Below the pieces are notes generated by a model, which made no database searches, was not told the origin of the DNA, and saw only the letters and a list, made by a program, of their open reading frames with translations. Source: Gammaproteobacteria bacterium (GTDB lineage Bacteria; Pseudomonadota; Gammaproteobacteria; Thiohalomonadales; Thiohalomonadaceae). From it: a stretch of DNA of 41,077 nt. Location of the stretch: contig JAPHTQ010000058.1 of NCBI GenBank assembly GCA_026196275.1, positions 1 through 41,077 of the forward strand, written 5' to 3'. Positions 1 to 7,870 of the stretch are shown piece by piece. The first letter of the stretch is position 1. Each line of letters starts with the position of its first letter. The position numbers and the translations under genes were made by a program.

Positions 1-94
1 CCCCTTGAAAAGGGCGGGCCATTCCCTGCGGGCTGCGCCTTGTCTTGGGGCATTTGCGGGCCTCTGAAAACGCCAATCAGTATGAAACACTACA

Positions 95-562
95 CTAGAG
101 CGCCTTGACTGCCTCAAGTACCTCCTGGACATGCTCTTTGACCTTGACTTTGCGCCACTCCTGACGCAGTACTCCCTTGGCGTCGATGAGGAAGGTGCTG
201 CGCTCGACGCCCATCACCTTTTTACCGTACAGGTTCTTCTCCTTGATCACGTCGAACAGCTGGCACACAGTTTCATCCTTGTCGGAGAGCAGCTCAAAGG
301 GAAAGCCTTGTCTGGCCTTGAAATTCTCGTGTGATTTGATGCCGTCGCGGGAGATACCGAGGATCTCGGTGTTGTGCTGCCGGAACAGCTCATAGTTATC
401 GCGAAAGTCCTGCCCTTCGGTGGTGCAGCCCGGCGTGCTGTCCTTGGGGTAGAAGTAAAGGACCACGTTTTTGCCTTTCAGCTGTTTGAGGCTGATCTCC
501 TGAACGCCGGTGGCGGGGAGGGTGAAATCGGGTACTTTCTTGCCAAGTGTGACGCTGCTCAT
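95..562 (-). CDS. bcp: Thioredoxin-dependent peroxiredoxin, Bcp/PrxQ family
   Basis: A 155-residue AhpC/TSA-type peroxiredoxin that reduces hydrogen peroxide and organic hydroperoxides in the cytoplasm using thioredoxin. The fold signature YFYPKDSTPGCTTEG gives the peroxidatic Cys46 in its PxxxTxxC setting. The usual Bcp resolving cysteine five residues later is not there (TTEGQDF); the only other cysteine is in DETVCQLF, so recycling may differ from E. coli Bcp. The start at 562 is set by the MSSVTLGKKVPDF N-terminus; the frame stays open upstream but that part overlaps gcvR and is not peroxiredoxin. It follows gcvR by 41 nt on the same strand, the same pair as in E. coli, so co-transcription is likely. 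Confidence 0.93.
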   Translation of the reverse strand: MSSVTLGKKVPDFTLPATGVQEISLKQLKGKNVVLYFYPKDSTPGCTTEGQDFRDNYELFRQHNTEILGISRDGIKSHENFKARQGFPFELLSDKDETVCQLFDVIKEKNLYGKKVMGVERSTFLIDAKGVLRQEWRKVKVKEHVQEVLEAVKAL

Positions 563-603
563 GGTATTCGCTTGCTCCTTGAATGTCTGGGATCCGGTAG
601 CGC

Positions 604-1146
604 CTAACCCTTGCCCGGCTCGAGGACGCCGTCGAGGTTGAGGCTGTCGCAAAAGTCGAGGAACTCCTCCCGCAGCCCGGCGATCGGGATATTGCCGGGA
701 ATATTCACCGTCATGGTGGCGCTGAACATGGGGGTGCCGGTATGGGCGGCACGGTAGCTGTCGGTATAGAGATCCTGGATATTGATATGGCGGTTGGAGA
801 AAAATTCTGCAAGGTGGCTGACGATGCCGGGGTGATCCAGTGAGACTACATTGACATTGTAGGGCAGGCTGGCCGGTTCCTGGCGCTGTCCGCCGGTACG
901 TTTGGTCAGGATGGTCAGTCCGAGCTTCTGCTGCAGGCCGGGCAGCTGGGCCTCCAGTTTGGCGATGGTATCCCAGCTGCCCTCGACCATCATCAGGATG
1001 GCGAATTCGCCGCCGAGGATGGTCATGCGGCTGTCGAGAATATTGGCGCCGGCCTCGCTCACCGGCCGTGTCAGGTTTCTGACGATGCCCGGCCGATCCT
1101 CGCCCATGGCGGATATGACCAGATACTTGTGGTGGGTGGAGTTCAT
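604..1146 (-). CDS. gcvR: Glycine cleavage system regulator GcvR-like, two ACT domains
   Basis: A 180-residue protein with two tandem ACT-type domains: about residues 9-85 (KYLVISAMGEDRPGIVRNLT) and 95-170 (NVNVVSLDHPGIVSHLAEFF). In E. coli GcvR binds GcvA and represses the glycine cleavage operon when glycine is low; that role is carried over from the family. The DRPGIV and DHPGIV turns are the usual ACT ligand-binding loops. The ATG at 1146 is chosen because the ACT fold begins directly after MNSTHHKYLV; a longer frame runs to 1230 but adds only non-conserved residues. It lies upstream of bcp on the same strand and is divergent from dapA, matching the gcvR-bcp/dapA neighbourhood of other gammaproteobacteria. 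Confidence 0.88.
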   Translation of the reverse strand: MNSTHHKYLVISAMGEDRPGIVRNLTRPVSEAGANILDSRMTILGGEFAILMMVEGSWDTIAKLEAQLPGLQQKLGLTILTKRTGGQRQEPASLPYNVNVVSLDHPGIVSHLAEFFSNRHINIQDLYTDSYRAAHTGTPMFSATMTVNIPGNIPIAGLREEFLDFCDSLNLDGVLEPGKG

Positions 1147-1304
1147 CGGTTGGCAATTCTCCGGCTCAGGATTCGGGTTAGCGCCATTGGTGCGGCGGTG
1201 CAGTACACTAGTCATCACCCATGGAGGCACATGCAGAGTCCCCGAGAGCGACGCAGTGCATTAGTTTACCACCATTTGTTTTGGTTGCGTGCCGTACCAA
1301 AGAG

Positions 1305-1323
1305 ACGCCACGGTGGCGTTTTT
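1305..1323 (+). terminator. Small GC-rich hairpin with T tract upstream of dapA
   Basis: The inverted repeat ACGCC-ACGGT-GGCGT is followed directly by TTTTT, the form of a rho-independent terminator read rightward. No rightward gene lies before it, as gcvR is leftward. It therefore sits in the dapA leader, 77 nt before the start codon, and could be an attenuator. The remainder of the 253-nt gcvR/dapA gap shows no tRNA and no convincing promoter. Confidence 0.4.
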
Positions 1324-1399
1324 AGCCCCCCCTCTCTTGTCAGAATGGGGGCGCCCAAGTACCATGCAGGCTTGTTTTTCCCCCTTTCTGGAGAGCGGT

Positions 1400-2275
1400 A
1401 TGTTTCACGGCAGTATGGTGGCTTTGGTGACCCCCATGCGGGAGGATGGCTCGGTTGATGAGCAGAGTCTCGCTCAGCTGGTGGAATTTCACGTCGAGAA
1501 CGGCACCGATGCCCTTGTCGTTGTGGGCACCACAGGTGAGTCGGCAACCCTGGATCATGATGAGCACTGTGTACTGATTCGTCAGTGTGTGGAGATGGTC
1601 AAGGGGCGTCTGCCGGTGATCGCCGGTACCGGTGCCAACTCCACCCGCGAGGCGATCGACCTGACCCGCTGTGCGATGGAGGCGGGGGCCGATGCCTGCT
1701 TGCTGGTAACCCCCTACTACAACAAGCCGACCCAGGAGGGACTCTACCGCCACTTCAAGGCAGTGGCCGAAGCGGTACCGGTACCGCAGATCCTCTATAA
1801 CGTGCCGGGACGCACGGCTTGCGACATACAGAATGATACCGTGGAGCGTCTTGCGGGTATCTCCAATGTTGTCGGTATCAAGGATGCCACCGGGGATATG
1901 GCTCGCGGCAAGGATCTGATTGAGCGCTGCGGGAATCGTATCGACGTATACAGCGGTGATGATGCCACCACCCTGGAGCTTATGCGCCTGGGCGGCAAGG
2001 GCGGGATCTCCGTTACTGCCAACGTGGCCCCCCATGACATGCATTTGATGTGTCAGGCGGCGTTGAACGGCGACTTTGCCGCAGCAGAGCTGATTAACGA
2101 GAGGTTGATGCCTCTGCACAAGAACCTGTTCCTCGAGGCCAACCCCATTCCGGTCAAGTGGGCGCTCTACCAGATGGGTCTTATCCCGCCGGGGATCCGT
2201 CTTCCCCTGACCATGCTTTCGGAACAGCATCACGATACCGTGCGTCAGGCTATGAAAGCTGCCGGTATCCTCTAA
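1400..2275 (+). CDS. dapA: 4-hydroxy-tetrahydrodipicolinate synthase
   Basis: A 291-residue class I aldolase-type enzyme that condenses pyruvate with aspartate semialdehyde, the first committed step of lysine and diaminopimelate synthesis. Schiff-base Lys161 is in GIKDATGD, the triad Thr44/Tyr133 in GTTGES and YNVPGRT, and substrate-binding Arg138 follows; all match E. coli numbering. The start at 1400 has GGAGAG just upstream and gives the standard MFHGSMVALVTPM N-terminus. It is the first gene of a rightward run with bamC (7-nt gap), the order dapA-bamC seen in E. coli. Confidence 0.97.
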   Translation: MFHGSMVALVTPMREDGSVDEQSLAQLVEFHVENGTDALVVVGTTGESATLDHDEHCVLIRQCVEMVKGRLPVIAGTGANSTREAIDLTRCAMEAGADACLLVTPYYNKPTQEGLYRHFKAVAEAVPVPQILYNVPGRTACDIQNDTVERLAGISNVVGIKDATGDMARGKDLIERCGNRIDVYSGDDATTLELMRLGGKGGISVTANVAPHDMHLMCQAALNGDFAAAELINERLMPLHKNLFLEANPIPVKWALYQMGLIPPGIRLPLTMLSEQHHDTVRQAMKAAGIL

Positions 2276-2282
2276 AGAGGTA

Positions 2283-3368
2283 ATGATATTGAGTATCCAC
2301 GCTGCCCGCAGGGCGTTACTGACGGTATGTTGTCTTTCACTGGTTGCATGTAGCGGTGGCAGCAACAGCCGTATCGATTACAAGGAGGCGAAAACCCTCC
2401 CCGCGTTGGAAGTCCCGCCGGACCTTGCAGGCCCGGTGAATACCGGTGTGGAGGATATCCCTGAGCTGGTGAACGGTACCGCTCAGGTAGCGGGTGGCAC
2501 CCGTGTCCTGCCCAGAGCGGAGGGGATAGAGATCGCCCGTGATGGCAGTGCCCGCTGGCTGGTGATCGAGGCCGTACCGTCACAGCTGTGGCCCAGGTTG
2601 CGCGAGTTCTGGGCGACACTGGGACTGGAGCTCAAGCTGGATGACGCGTCGATCGGCATTATGGAGACCGCCTGGGCGGAGAACCGTGCCGATGCCCCCG
2701 GCGGCTTTCTCACCGGCATGGTGAGAAAGGTCTTTAAAAACGCCTATTCCGCCGATACCCGCGACAAGTACCGGCTGCGCCTGGAACCCTTGGCCGACGG
2801 GCGTTCAGAGGTCTACATCACCCATTATGGTCTGAAGGAGATCGTGGCGGGGCAGACCGTCGAAGGTTTTACCGAGACCGCCTGGGAGACGCGCCCCTCC
2901 GACCCCGAGCTGGCCAATGAGATCCTCAACCGTCTGGTGGTGTATCTCGGTGGCAATCAGCAGACCGCGGCGGCGGTGCTGGAGGATACAGAGGTTGAAC
3001 AGAGCGAATCGCGCAGCCGTATCGTCGATGATATGTTGTTGCTTGAGGAGGGTTTCAGTCGTGCCTGGCGCCTGACCGGACTCACCCTTGACCGCATCGG
3101 CATGGTCGTCGATGACCGCAACCGCAGCGAGGGGCTTTACTACGTTTCAGGGGTTGATCAACTGGCGGATGCCGATTTGGAAGAGAGGGGCTGGTTCAGC
3201 TCGCTGTTCTCTTCCGATGACGGGGTGGAAAAGCCGGAGAAACTGCAGGTACATCTCAGTGGTGATGATGCAACCACGCGAATCCGTATTCGCAATGAAC
3301 AGGGCACCCCGCTGTCCCGTGAGCAGGCACTGCCTATCCTGCAGCAGCTGCAGGAATCTCTGCCCTAG
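2283..3368 (+). CDS. bamC: Outer membrane assembly lipoprotein BamC (NlpB)
   Basis: A 361-residue lipoprotein, close to E. coli BamC (344). It is an accessory subunit of the BAM complex that folds beta-barrel proteins into the outer membrane. The N-terminal signal ends in the lipobox LVAC with lipidated Cys23. It is followed by the unstructured segment with the KTLPALEVPPDLAGP motif (BamD-binding lasso in the family) and two helix-grip domains, about residues 90-210 and 235-360. The start ATG lies 7 nt after the dapA stop with AGAGG before it. The MBL hydrolase gene starts 3 nt after this stop, so the two are probably translated from one message. Confidence 0.9.
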   Translation: MILSIHAARRALLTVCCLSLVACSGGSNSRIDYKEAKTLPALEVPPDLAGPVNTGVEDIPELVNGTAQVAGGTRVLPRAEGIEIARDGSARWLVIEAVPSQLWPRLREFWATLGLELKLDDASIGIMETAWAENRADAPGGFLTGMVRKVFKNAYSADTRDKYRLRLEPLADGRSEVYITHYGLKEIVAGQTVEGFTETAWETRPSDPELANEILNRLVVYLGGNQQTAAAVLEDTEVEQSESRSRIVDDMLLLEEGFSRAWRLTGLTLDRIGMVVDDRNRSEGLYYVSGVDQLADADLEERGWFSSLFSSDDGVEKPEKLQVHLSGDDATTRIRIRNEQGTPLSREQALPILQQLQESLP

Positions 3369-3371
3369 ATA

Positions 3372-4139
3372 ATGCGTTTTGCCCTGTTAGGCAGTGGCAG
3401 CAAGGGCAATGCGACGCTGGTTGAACATGGTCGCACCCGGCTGCTCATCGACTGCGGCTTCTCGGTCAGGGAGCTGGAGCGGCGCATGCAACGATTAGGT
3501 GTGGCGGCCGACTCAATCAGTGCGGTGCTGGTGACCCATGAGCACAATGACCACATCGCCGGGGTCGGGGCCTTTGCGCGTAAATACGGCAAGCCCGTCT
3601 GGCTTAGCGCGGGTACGGCCAGCAGCGCCGGGGGGCGTCTGGGTATTCTGCCTCAGCGCCGTGTACTGAACTGCCACAGCGGGTTTGCCGTGGACGATCT
3701 GCTGGTGACGCCCTTTCCGGTACCGCACGATGCGCGCGAGCCATGCCAGTTTGTGTTCAGTGATGGCGACAAGCGACTGGGGTTGCTCACCGATACGGGG
3801 CGCAGCACACAGCACATTGAACAGCAACTTAATGCCTGCGATGCGCTGATCCTGGAGAGTAATCACGACAGCGACATGCTGCGCAATGGCCCCTACCCGC
3901 CGCGTCTGCAGGCGCGGGTCGGCGGTGCACTGGGACACCTGAGTAACGGACAGGCGGCGCAAATCCTGCAGCGCATCGATTGCTCCTCGCTGCAGCATCT
4001 GGTAGCCGCGCACCTGAGCGAAAAGAACAACCTGCCGGAGCTGGCCGCAGAGGCCTTTAGCGGGGCATTAGGCTGTGAGGCGGAATGGATTTCACTGGCC
4101 GACCAGGAGCAGGGCCTGGACTGGCGAAAGATTGGCTAA
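3372..4139 (+). CDS. MBL-fold metallo-hydrolase, YycJ/WalJ-like
   Basis: A 255-residue metallo-beta-lactamase-fold protein. The dinuclear metal motif HEHNDH spans residues 56-61 in VTHEHNDHIAGVG. Further ligands are likely in FPVPHDARE, LLTDTG and the C-terminal AAHLSEKNN. The N-terminus MRFALLGSGSKGNATLVE matches the YycJ/WalJ group, cytoplasmic putative nucleases or phosphodiesterases whose substrate is not settled. It starts 3 nt after bamC and is 24 nt before purC; a protein of this type between bamC and purC is a common gammaproteobacterial arrangement. Exact function is not claimed. Confidence 0.85.
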   Translation: MRFALLGSGSKGNATLVEHGRTRLLIDCGFSVRELERRMQRLGVAADSISAVLVTHEHNDHIAGVGAFARKYGKPVWLSAGTASSAGGRLGILPQRRVLNCHSGFAVDDLLVTPFPVPHDAREPCQFVFSDGDKRLGLLTDTGRSTQHIEQQLNACDALILESNHDSDMLRNGPYPPRLQARVGGALGHLSNGQAAQILQRIDCSSLQHLVAAHLSEKNNLPELAAEAFSGALGCEAEWISLADQEQGLDWRKIG

Positions 4140-4163
4140 ACAGAAACCTTTGAGGGACAGAGG

Positions 4164-4877
4164 ATGGAAAAGAAGGCTGAGCTGTATGCGGGTAAGGCTA
4201 AATCGGTCTATGCCACTGATGAAGACGATAAATTGATCCTGCGCTTTCGTAACGACACCTCCGCTTTCGATGGCGAGAAGATGGAGCAGCTTGAGCGCAA
4301 GGGGATGGTGAACAACAAGTTCAATGCCTTCATCATGCGGAAGTTGGAGGAGGCAGGTGTCGAGACTCATCAGATTGAGTTGCTGAGTGACGAGGAGTCG
4401 TTGGTCAAGAAACTCGATATGATCCCCATTGAGTGTGTGGTGCGAAATATTGCCACCGGCTCCATTGTACGTCGCCTGGGGGTAGAGGACGGCATGGATC
4501 TTGACCCGCCGACCTTCGAATTTTTCCTCAAGAATGATGAATTGCACGACCCGATGGTCAATGATTACCACATCCGTACCTTCGGTTGGGCCAGCGAGGA
4601 GGAGGTGGCTGCGATGAAGGAGCTGACCTTCAAGGTCAATGGGATCCTCAAGCAGCTGTTCCTCGACGCGGGCATGCTGCTGGTCGACTACAAGCTGGAG
4701 TTCGGCCGCTACCAGGGACGCATAGTGCTGGGCGATGAGTTCACCCCGGACGGCTGCCGTCTGTGGGACAAGGACACCCGCAACAAGCTGGACAAGGATC
4801 GCTTCCGCCAGGGTCTCGGCGGGGTGGTTGAGGCCTATGAAGAGGTCGCTCACCGGCTGGGTGTGCCACTTGAGTAG
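4164..4877 (+). CDS. purC: SAICAR synthetase
   Basis: A 237-residue phosphoribosylaminoimidazole-succinocarboxamide synthase, the E. coli length. It joins CAIR and aspartate with ATP in purine synthesis. Visible signatures are the N-terminal [11 protein letters not shown] loop, the central [13 protein letters not shown] and the metal/nucleotide region LVDYKLEFG with [15 protein letters not shown] lies just before the ATG. It is the last gene of the dapA-bamC-MBL-purC run and is followed by a strong terminator hairpin. No frame damage is seen. Confidence 0.97.
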   Translation: MEKKAELYAGKAKSVYATDEDDKLILRFRNDTSAFDGEKMEQLERKGMVNNKFNAFIMRKLEEAGVETHQIELLSDEESLVKKLDMIPIECVVRNIATGSIVRRLGVEDGMDLDPPTFEFFLKNDELHDPMVNDYHIRTFGWASEEEVAAMKELTFKVNGILKQLFLDAGMLLVDYKLEFGRYQGRIVLGDEFTPDGCRLWDKDTRNKLDKDRFRQGLGGVVEAYEEVAHRLGVPLE

Positions 4878-4900
4878 ACGAGTGGCTTGACCGTAGGAGA

Positions 4901-4934
4901 AAGGCGAAGGGTACGGAACCCTTCGCCTTTTTTT
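4901..4934 (+). terminator. Rho-independent terminator after purC
   Basis: A strong stem (GGCGAAGGGT with the matching ACCCTTCGCC around a short CGGA-type loop) is followed by seven T residues. It starts 24 nt after the purC stop and closes the dapA-purC transcription unit. Confidence 0.9.
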
Positions 4935-4977
4935 CTGGCGGTGGCTTGCTCTCTATCTCCGCACGGCGGTTTTACGC

Positions 4978-4983
4978 TACAAT
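4978..4983 (+). promoter_or_regulatory. Possible -10 element for parE
   Basis: TACAAT within GCTACAAT resembles a sigma-70 -10 box 50 nt before the parE ATG and after the purC terminator. No good -35 is visible at 16-18 bp, so this is a weak call. Confidence 0.3.
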
Positions 4984-5033
4984 CGTCTATCTTACTGAAA
5001 ACGTAAAAAAACTTGCAGTTAAATCAGATACCT

Positions 5034-6923
5034 ATGTCATCCAACTATACCGCTGAAGCCATTGAAGTACTCTCCGGCCTGGAGCCGGTGCGCAAGCGCC
5101 CGGGGATGTATACCCAGACCGAGCGCCCCAACCACCTGGCCCAGGAGGTGATCGACAACTCGGTGGATGAGGCCATTGCCGGGCATGCGAAGACCATCGA
5201 GGTAACCCTCTTCAATGACCAGTCGCTGGAGGTGCGGGACGACGGCCGTGGCATGCCGGTGGACATCCACCCGCGTGAAGGGATCCCCGGGGTGGAGGTG
5301 ATCCTCACCAAGCTGCATGCCGGCGGCAAGTTCTCCAACAAGAACTACCAATTTTCAGGTGGTCTGCATGGGGTGGGCGTTTCGGTGGTCAATGCGCTGT
5401 CCCGGCATCTTGAGCTATGGGTGCGGCGCGACGGCAAGGAGTACAACATCGCCTTCAAGGGCGGACAAAAGGTCTCTGACCTGGAGGTGATCGGGGAGGT
5501 GGGCAAGCGCAACACCGGCACCACCCTGCGCTTCTGGCCCGATGAGCGGTTCTTTGATTCGTCCAAATTCTCTGTGCCGCGCCTGAAGCATGTGCTACGT
5601 GCCAAGGCGGTGCTCTGCCCTGGGCTGCGTATCAAGTTTAACGATGAGGTGAATGAGGAAAAGCATGAGTGGTACTACGAGGATGGCCTCAAGGACTATC
5701 TCATCGACGAGCTGCAGCAGGCGGTGACCCTGCCCGAGGAGCCGTTCCTCGGCAGCATGTCGGGTACCACCGAAGCGGTCGACTGGGCTGTAGTGTGGCT
5801 GCCGGAGGGTGGCGAGGTGGTGGCCGAGAGCTATGTCAACCTGGTACCCACCGCCCAGGGAGGTACCCACGTCAACGGTCTGCGTACCGGACTTACCGAG
5901 GCGATGCGCGAGTTCTGTGAATTTCGCAACCTGTTGCCGCGCGGGGTCAAGCTGGCGCCGGAGGATGTGTGGGACAAGGTCAGCTACATCCTTTCGGTCA
6001 AGCTTGATGACCCGCAATTCTCCGGCCAGACCAAGGAGCGACTCTCTTCGCGCGAATGCGCCGCCTTCGTCTCCGGTGTGGTCAAGGACGCCTTCTCCCT
6101 GTGGCTCAATCAACACCACGATGTGGGTGAGCAGCTCGCCGAACTGGCTATCGCCAGCGCCCAGAGCCGGCTGCGCGCCGGCAAGAAGGTGGCACGCAAG
6201 AAGATCACCCAGGGGCCCGCGCTGCCCGGCAAACTGGCCGACTGCACCAGCTCCGACCCGATGCGTACGGAGCTGTTTCTGGTGGAAGGTGACTCCGCCG
6301 GCGGTTCGGCCAAGCAGGCTCGGGACAAGGAGTTTCAGGCAATCATGCCGCTGCGCGGCAAGATCCTGAATACCTGGGAGGTGGACCCCAATCAGGTACT
6401 CGCCTCACAGGAGGTACACGATATCGCCGTAGCCATCGGTGTCGACCCCGGCTCGGACAAGCTTGACGGCCTGCGTTACGGCAAGGTCTGTGTGCTGGCC
6501 GACGCCGACTCCGACGGCATGCACATCGCCACTCTGCTGTGCGCCCTGTTCGTGCGCCACTTCCGCCCGCTGGTGCAGGCGGGACACGTCTACATGGCGA
6601 TGCCGCCGCTCTACCGGGTCGATGTGGGCAAGGAGACCTTCTACGCGCTGGATGACAGCGAGCGCAAGGGGATCCTCGATCGCATCGCTGCAGAGAAAAA
6701 ACGCGGTAAGGTGATGGTGACCCGCTTCAAGGGCCTGGGTGAGATGAATCCCAAACAGCTGCGCGAGACTACCCTTTCACCCGATACCCGCAGGCTGGTG
6801 CAACTGACCATTGAGGCGGGCGATGAGACCAACCAGCTGATGGATATGCTGCTGGCCAAGAAACGGGCCTCGGAGCGCCGCACTTGGCTGGAGAGCAAGG
6901 GCGACATGGCAGAAGTGACTTAA
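5034..6923 (+). CDS. parE: DNA topoisomerase IV subunit B
   Basis: A 629-residue GHKL ATPase/TOPRIM subunit that with ParC decatenates daughter chromosomes. The ATPase domain shows the catalytic EVIDNSVDEA (Glu38, Asn42), DDGRGMP (residues 69-75) and the glycine-rich GGLHGVGVSVVNAL. The TOPRIM region shows LVEGDSAGGSAKQARD and the metal motif LADADSDGMH. The DPNQVLASQEVHDIAVAIG and GEMNPKQLRETT stretches are ParE rather than GyrB in form. The ATG at 5034 gives the normal MSSNYTAEAIEVL start; a TTG 21 nt earlier is in frame but has no better ribosome site. ParC lies downstream with only cbiX between. Confidence 0.96.
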   Translation: MSSNYTAEAIEVLSGLEPVRKRPGMYTQTERPNHLAQEVIDNSVDEAIAGHAKTIEVTLFNDQSLEVRDDGRGMPVDIHPREGIPGVEVILTKLHAGGKFSNKNYQFSGGLHGVGVSVVNALSRHLELWVRRDGKEYNIAFKGGQKVSDLEVIGEVGKRNTGTTLRFWPDERFFDSSKFSVPRLKHVLRAKAVLCPGLRIKFNDEVNEEKHEWYYEDGLKDYLIDELQQAVTLPEEPFLGSMSGTTEAVDWAVVWLPEGGEVVAESYVNLVPTAQGGTHVNGLRTGLTEAMREFCEFRNLLPRGVKLAPEDVWDKVSYILSVKLDDPQFSGQTKERLSSRECAAFVSGVVKDAFSLWLNQHHDVGEQLAELAIASAQSRLRAGKKVARKKITQGPALPGKLADCTSSDPMRTELFLVEGDSAGGSAKQARDKEFQAIMPLRGKILNTWEVDPNQVLASQEVHDIAVAIGVDPGSDKLDGLRYGKVCVLADADSDGMHIATLLCALFVRHFRPLVQAGHVYMAMPPLYRVDVGKETFYALDDSERKGILDRIAAEKKRGKVMVTRFKGLGEMNPKQLRETTLSPDTRRLVQLTIEAGDETNQLMDMLLAKKRASERRTWLESKGDMAEVT

Positions 6924-7074
6924 TTAACGCAGAGGACGCAGAAGCGCAGAGAGCGCAAAGAAAACAGGGGTAAAAAGCTAATAGCAGTATCAACGTAAGG
7001 GTGAACGCCGGCTATTACGAGCCATTACAATTTCTGTGCATAACCCACTCTGCGGTCTTTGCGCCTCTGCGTTA
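6924..7074. repeat. Intergenic palindromic repeat, copy 1 (parE-cbiX)
   Basis: Two arms face each other. The left arm, just after the parE stop, holds TTAACGCAGAGG plus GCGCAGAGAGCGCAAAG. The right arm holds CTTTGCGCCTCTGCGTTAA. The outermost 12 nt are perfect inverted complements. About 90 nt lie between the arms without a gene. Member of the family seen at six other places in this window. Confidence 0.7.
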
Positions 7075-7097
7075 AAAGTGTTTTGAATCTTGCACAG

Positions 7098-7180
7098 CTG
7101 TTGGCACGTTATGCAAAACTTGAACTGTTGGCACGACTACACAATGTCATGAGAATGGCTGGTTCCGTTCTCCATGACAT
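7098..7180. promoter_or_regulatory. Direct repeats and long stem-loop in the cbiX leader
   Basis: The 11-mer CTGTTGGCACG occurs at 7098-7108 and again at 7125-7135, 27 nt apart. Downstream, 7144-7180 folds into a stem of about 15 bp: ATGTCATG pairs with CATGACAT and AGAATGG with CCGTTCT around a short loop. The cbiX start is 14 nt after the stem. The paired 11-mers could be protein sites and the stem could affect translation; both roles are inference. Confidence 0.4.
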
Positions 7181-7193
7181 GAGGTAACAAACA

Positions 7194-7568
7194 ATGAGCA
7201 GAGCACTACTGGTAGTGGCCCATGGCAGTCGTCGCGAGGCCTCCAATGACGAGGTGCGCGCCCTGAGTGCACTGATGGCGGAGAAAGCCGGCAACGACTA
7301 CGACATGGTACGTACTGCCTTTTTGGAGCTGGCCGAACCGCTGATTCCGGACGGCATTGAGCAGTGTATCCGCGACGGCGCTGATGAGGTGGTGGTGATG
7401 CCCTACTTCCTCTCCGCCGGGCGCCATGTGGCCAAGGATATCCCCGAAGAGGTGGCGCCGAAGCAGGCGCAGTACCCGGGAAAGAAGATTCGCATCGCGC
7501 CTTACCTGGGTGCCGCCGACGGCATTGCCGAGCTGATGCTGAGCATGAGCCAGAAGGGATCGGAGTAA
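7194..7568 (+). CDS. cbiX: Short-form sirohydrochlorin chelatase CbiX
   Basis: A 124-residue single-domain class II chelatase (CbiXS/SirB-like) that inserts cobalt or iron into sirohydrochlorin, for cobalamin or siroheme synthesis. The metal-binding histidines are visible in VVAHGSRR near the N-terminus and FLSAGRHVAKDIP mid-protein. The length fits the homodimeric short form. The metal cannot be told from the sequence. It lies between parE and parC on the same strand, with repeat elements on each side. Its leader carries a strong stem-loop, so it may be regulated separately from its neighbours. Confidence 0.85.
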   Translation: MSRALLVVAHGSRREASNDEVRALSALMAEKAGNDYDMVRTAFLELAEPLIPDGIEQCIRDGADEVVVMPYFLSAGRHVAKDIPEEVAPKQAQYPGKKIRIAPYLGAADGIAELMLSMSQKGSE

Positions 7569-7588
7569 TTGTTTATCTTTAAATATCT

Positions 7589-7829
7589 ACCGCAGAGGCG
7601 CTGAGGCGCAAAGGGTTGTTATTGTTTATCGACCTTGTGACGGATGAGCGTATCGGCGACAACACAGTTTTCGGGATCCGCCGACGTAGTAACGGAGTTT
7701 TACTCTTCACCTCTTCGTGCCTCTGTGATGAGTTTCATAGCCTGTAGGTTGGCTCCGGCTTCAAAAGGTGTAAGACATAAAGAGTTTATATCTTCACCCC
7801 TTTGCGCCCTCAGCGCCTTTGCGGTGAAA
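7589..7829. repeat. Intergenic palindromic repeat, copy 2 (cbiX-parC)
   Basis: Left arm ACCGCAGAGGCGCTGAGGCG followed by CAAAGGG (7589-7615); right arm 7797-7825 is nearly its reverse complement, ending in GCGCCTTTGCGGT. A partial inner unit CTTCGTGCCTCTGTGATGAG lies near 7710. It fills most of the 302-nt cbiX/parC gap; no gene or clear promoter is seen in the rest. Confidence 0.7.
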
Positions 7830-7870
7830 TTTATTGTCAGTATTAACAGGAAGACGAAAAGAACCGACGC

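Noticed and set aside
563-1156. A long leftward frame joined in front of bcp would make a 353-residue protein.
   Set aside because: The first two thirds are Arg/Pro-rich out-of-frame reading of gcvR; only the last 155 residues are a real peroxiredoxin.
1196-1304. Possible tRNA before the hairpin upstream of dapA.
   Set aside because: No acceptor stem or TTCGA-type loop can be drawn.
1340-2365. A 341-residue leftward open frame opposite dapA.
   Set aside because: It mirrors dapA codon structure in antisense and shows no protein family features.
5595-6119. Leftward frame of 174 residues inside parE.
   Set aside because: Antisense to the conserved ParE ATPase domain, with no independent support.
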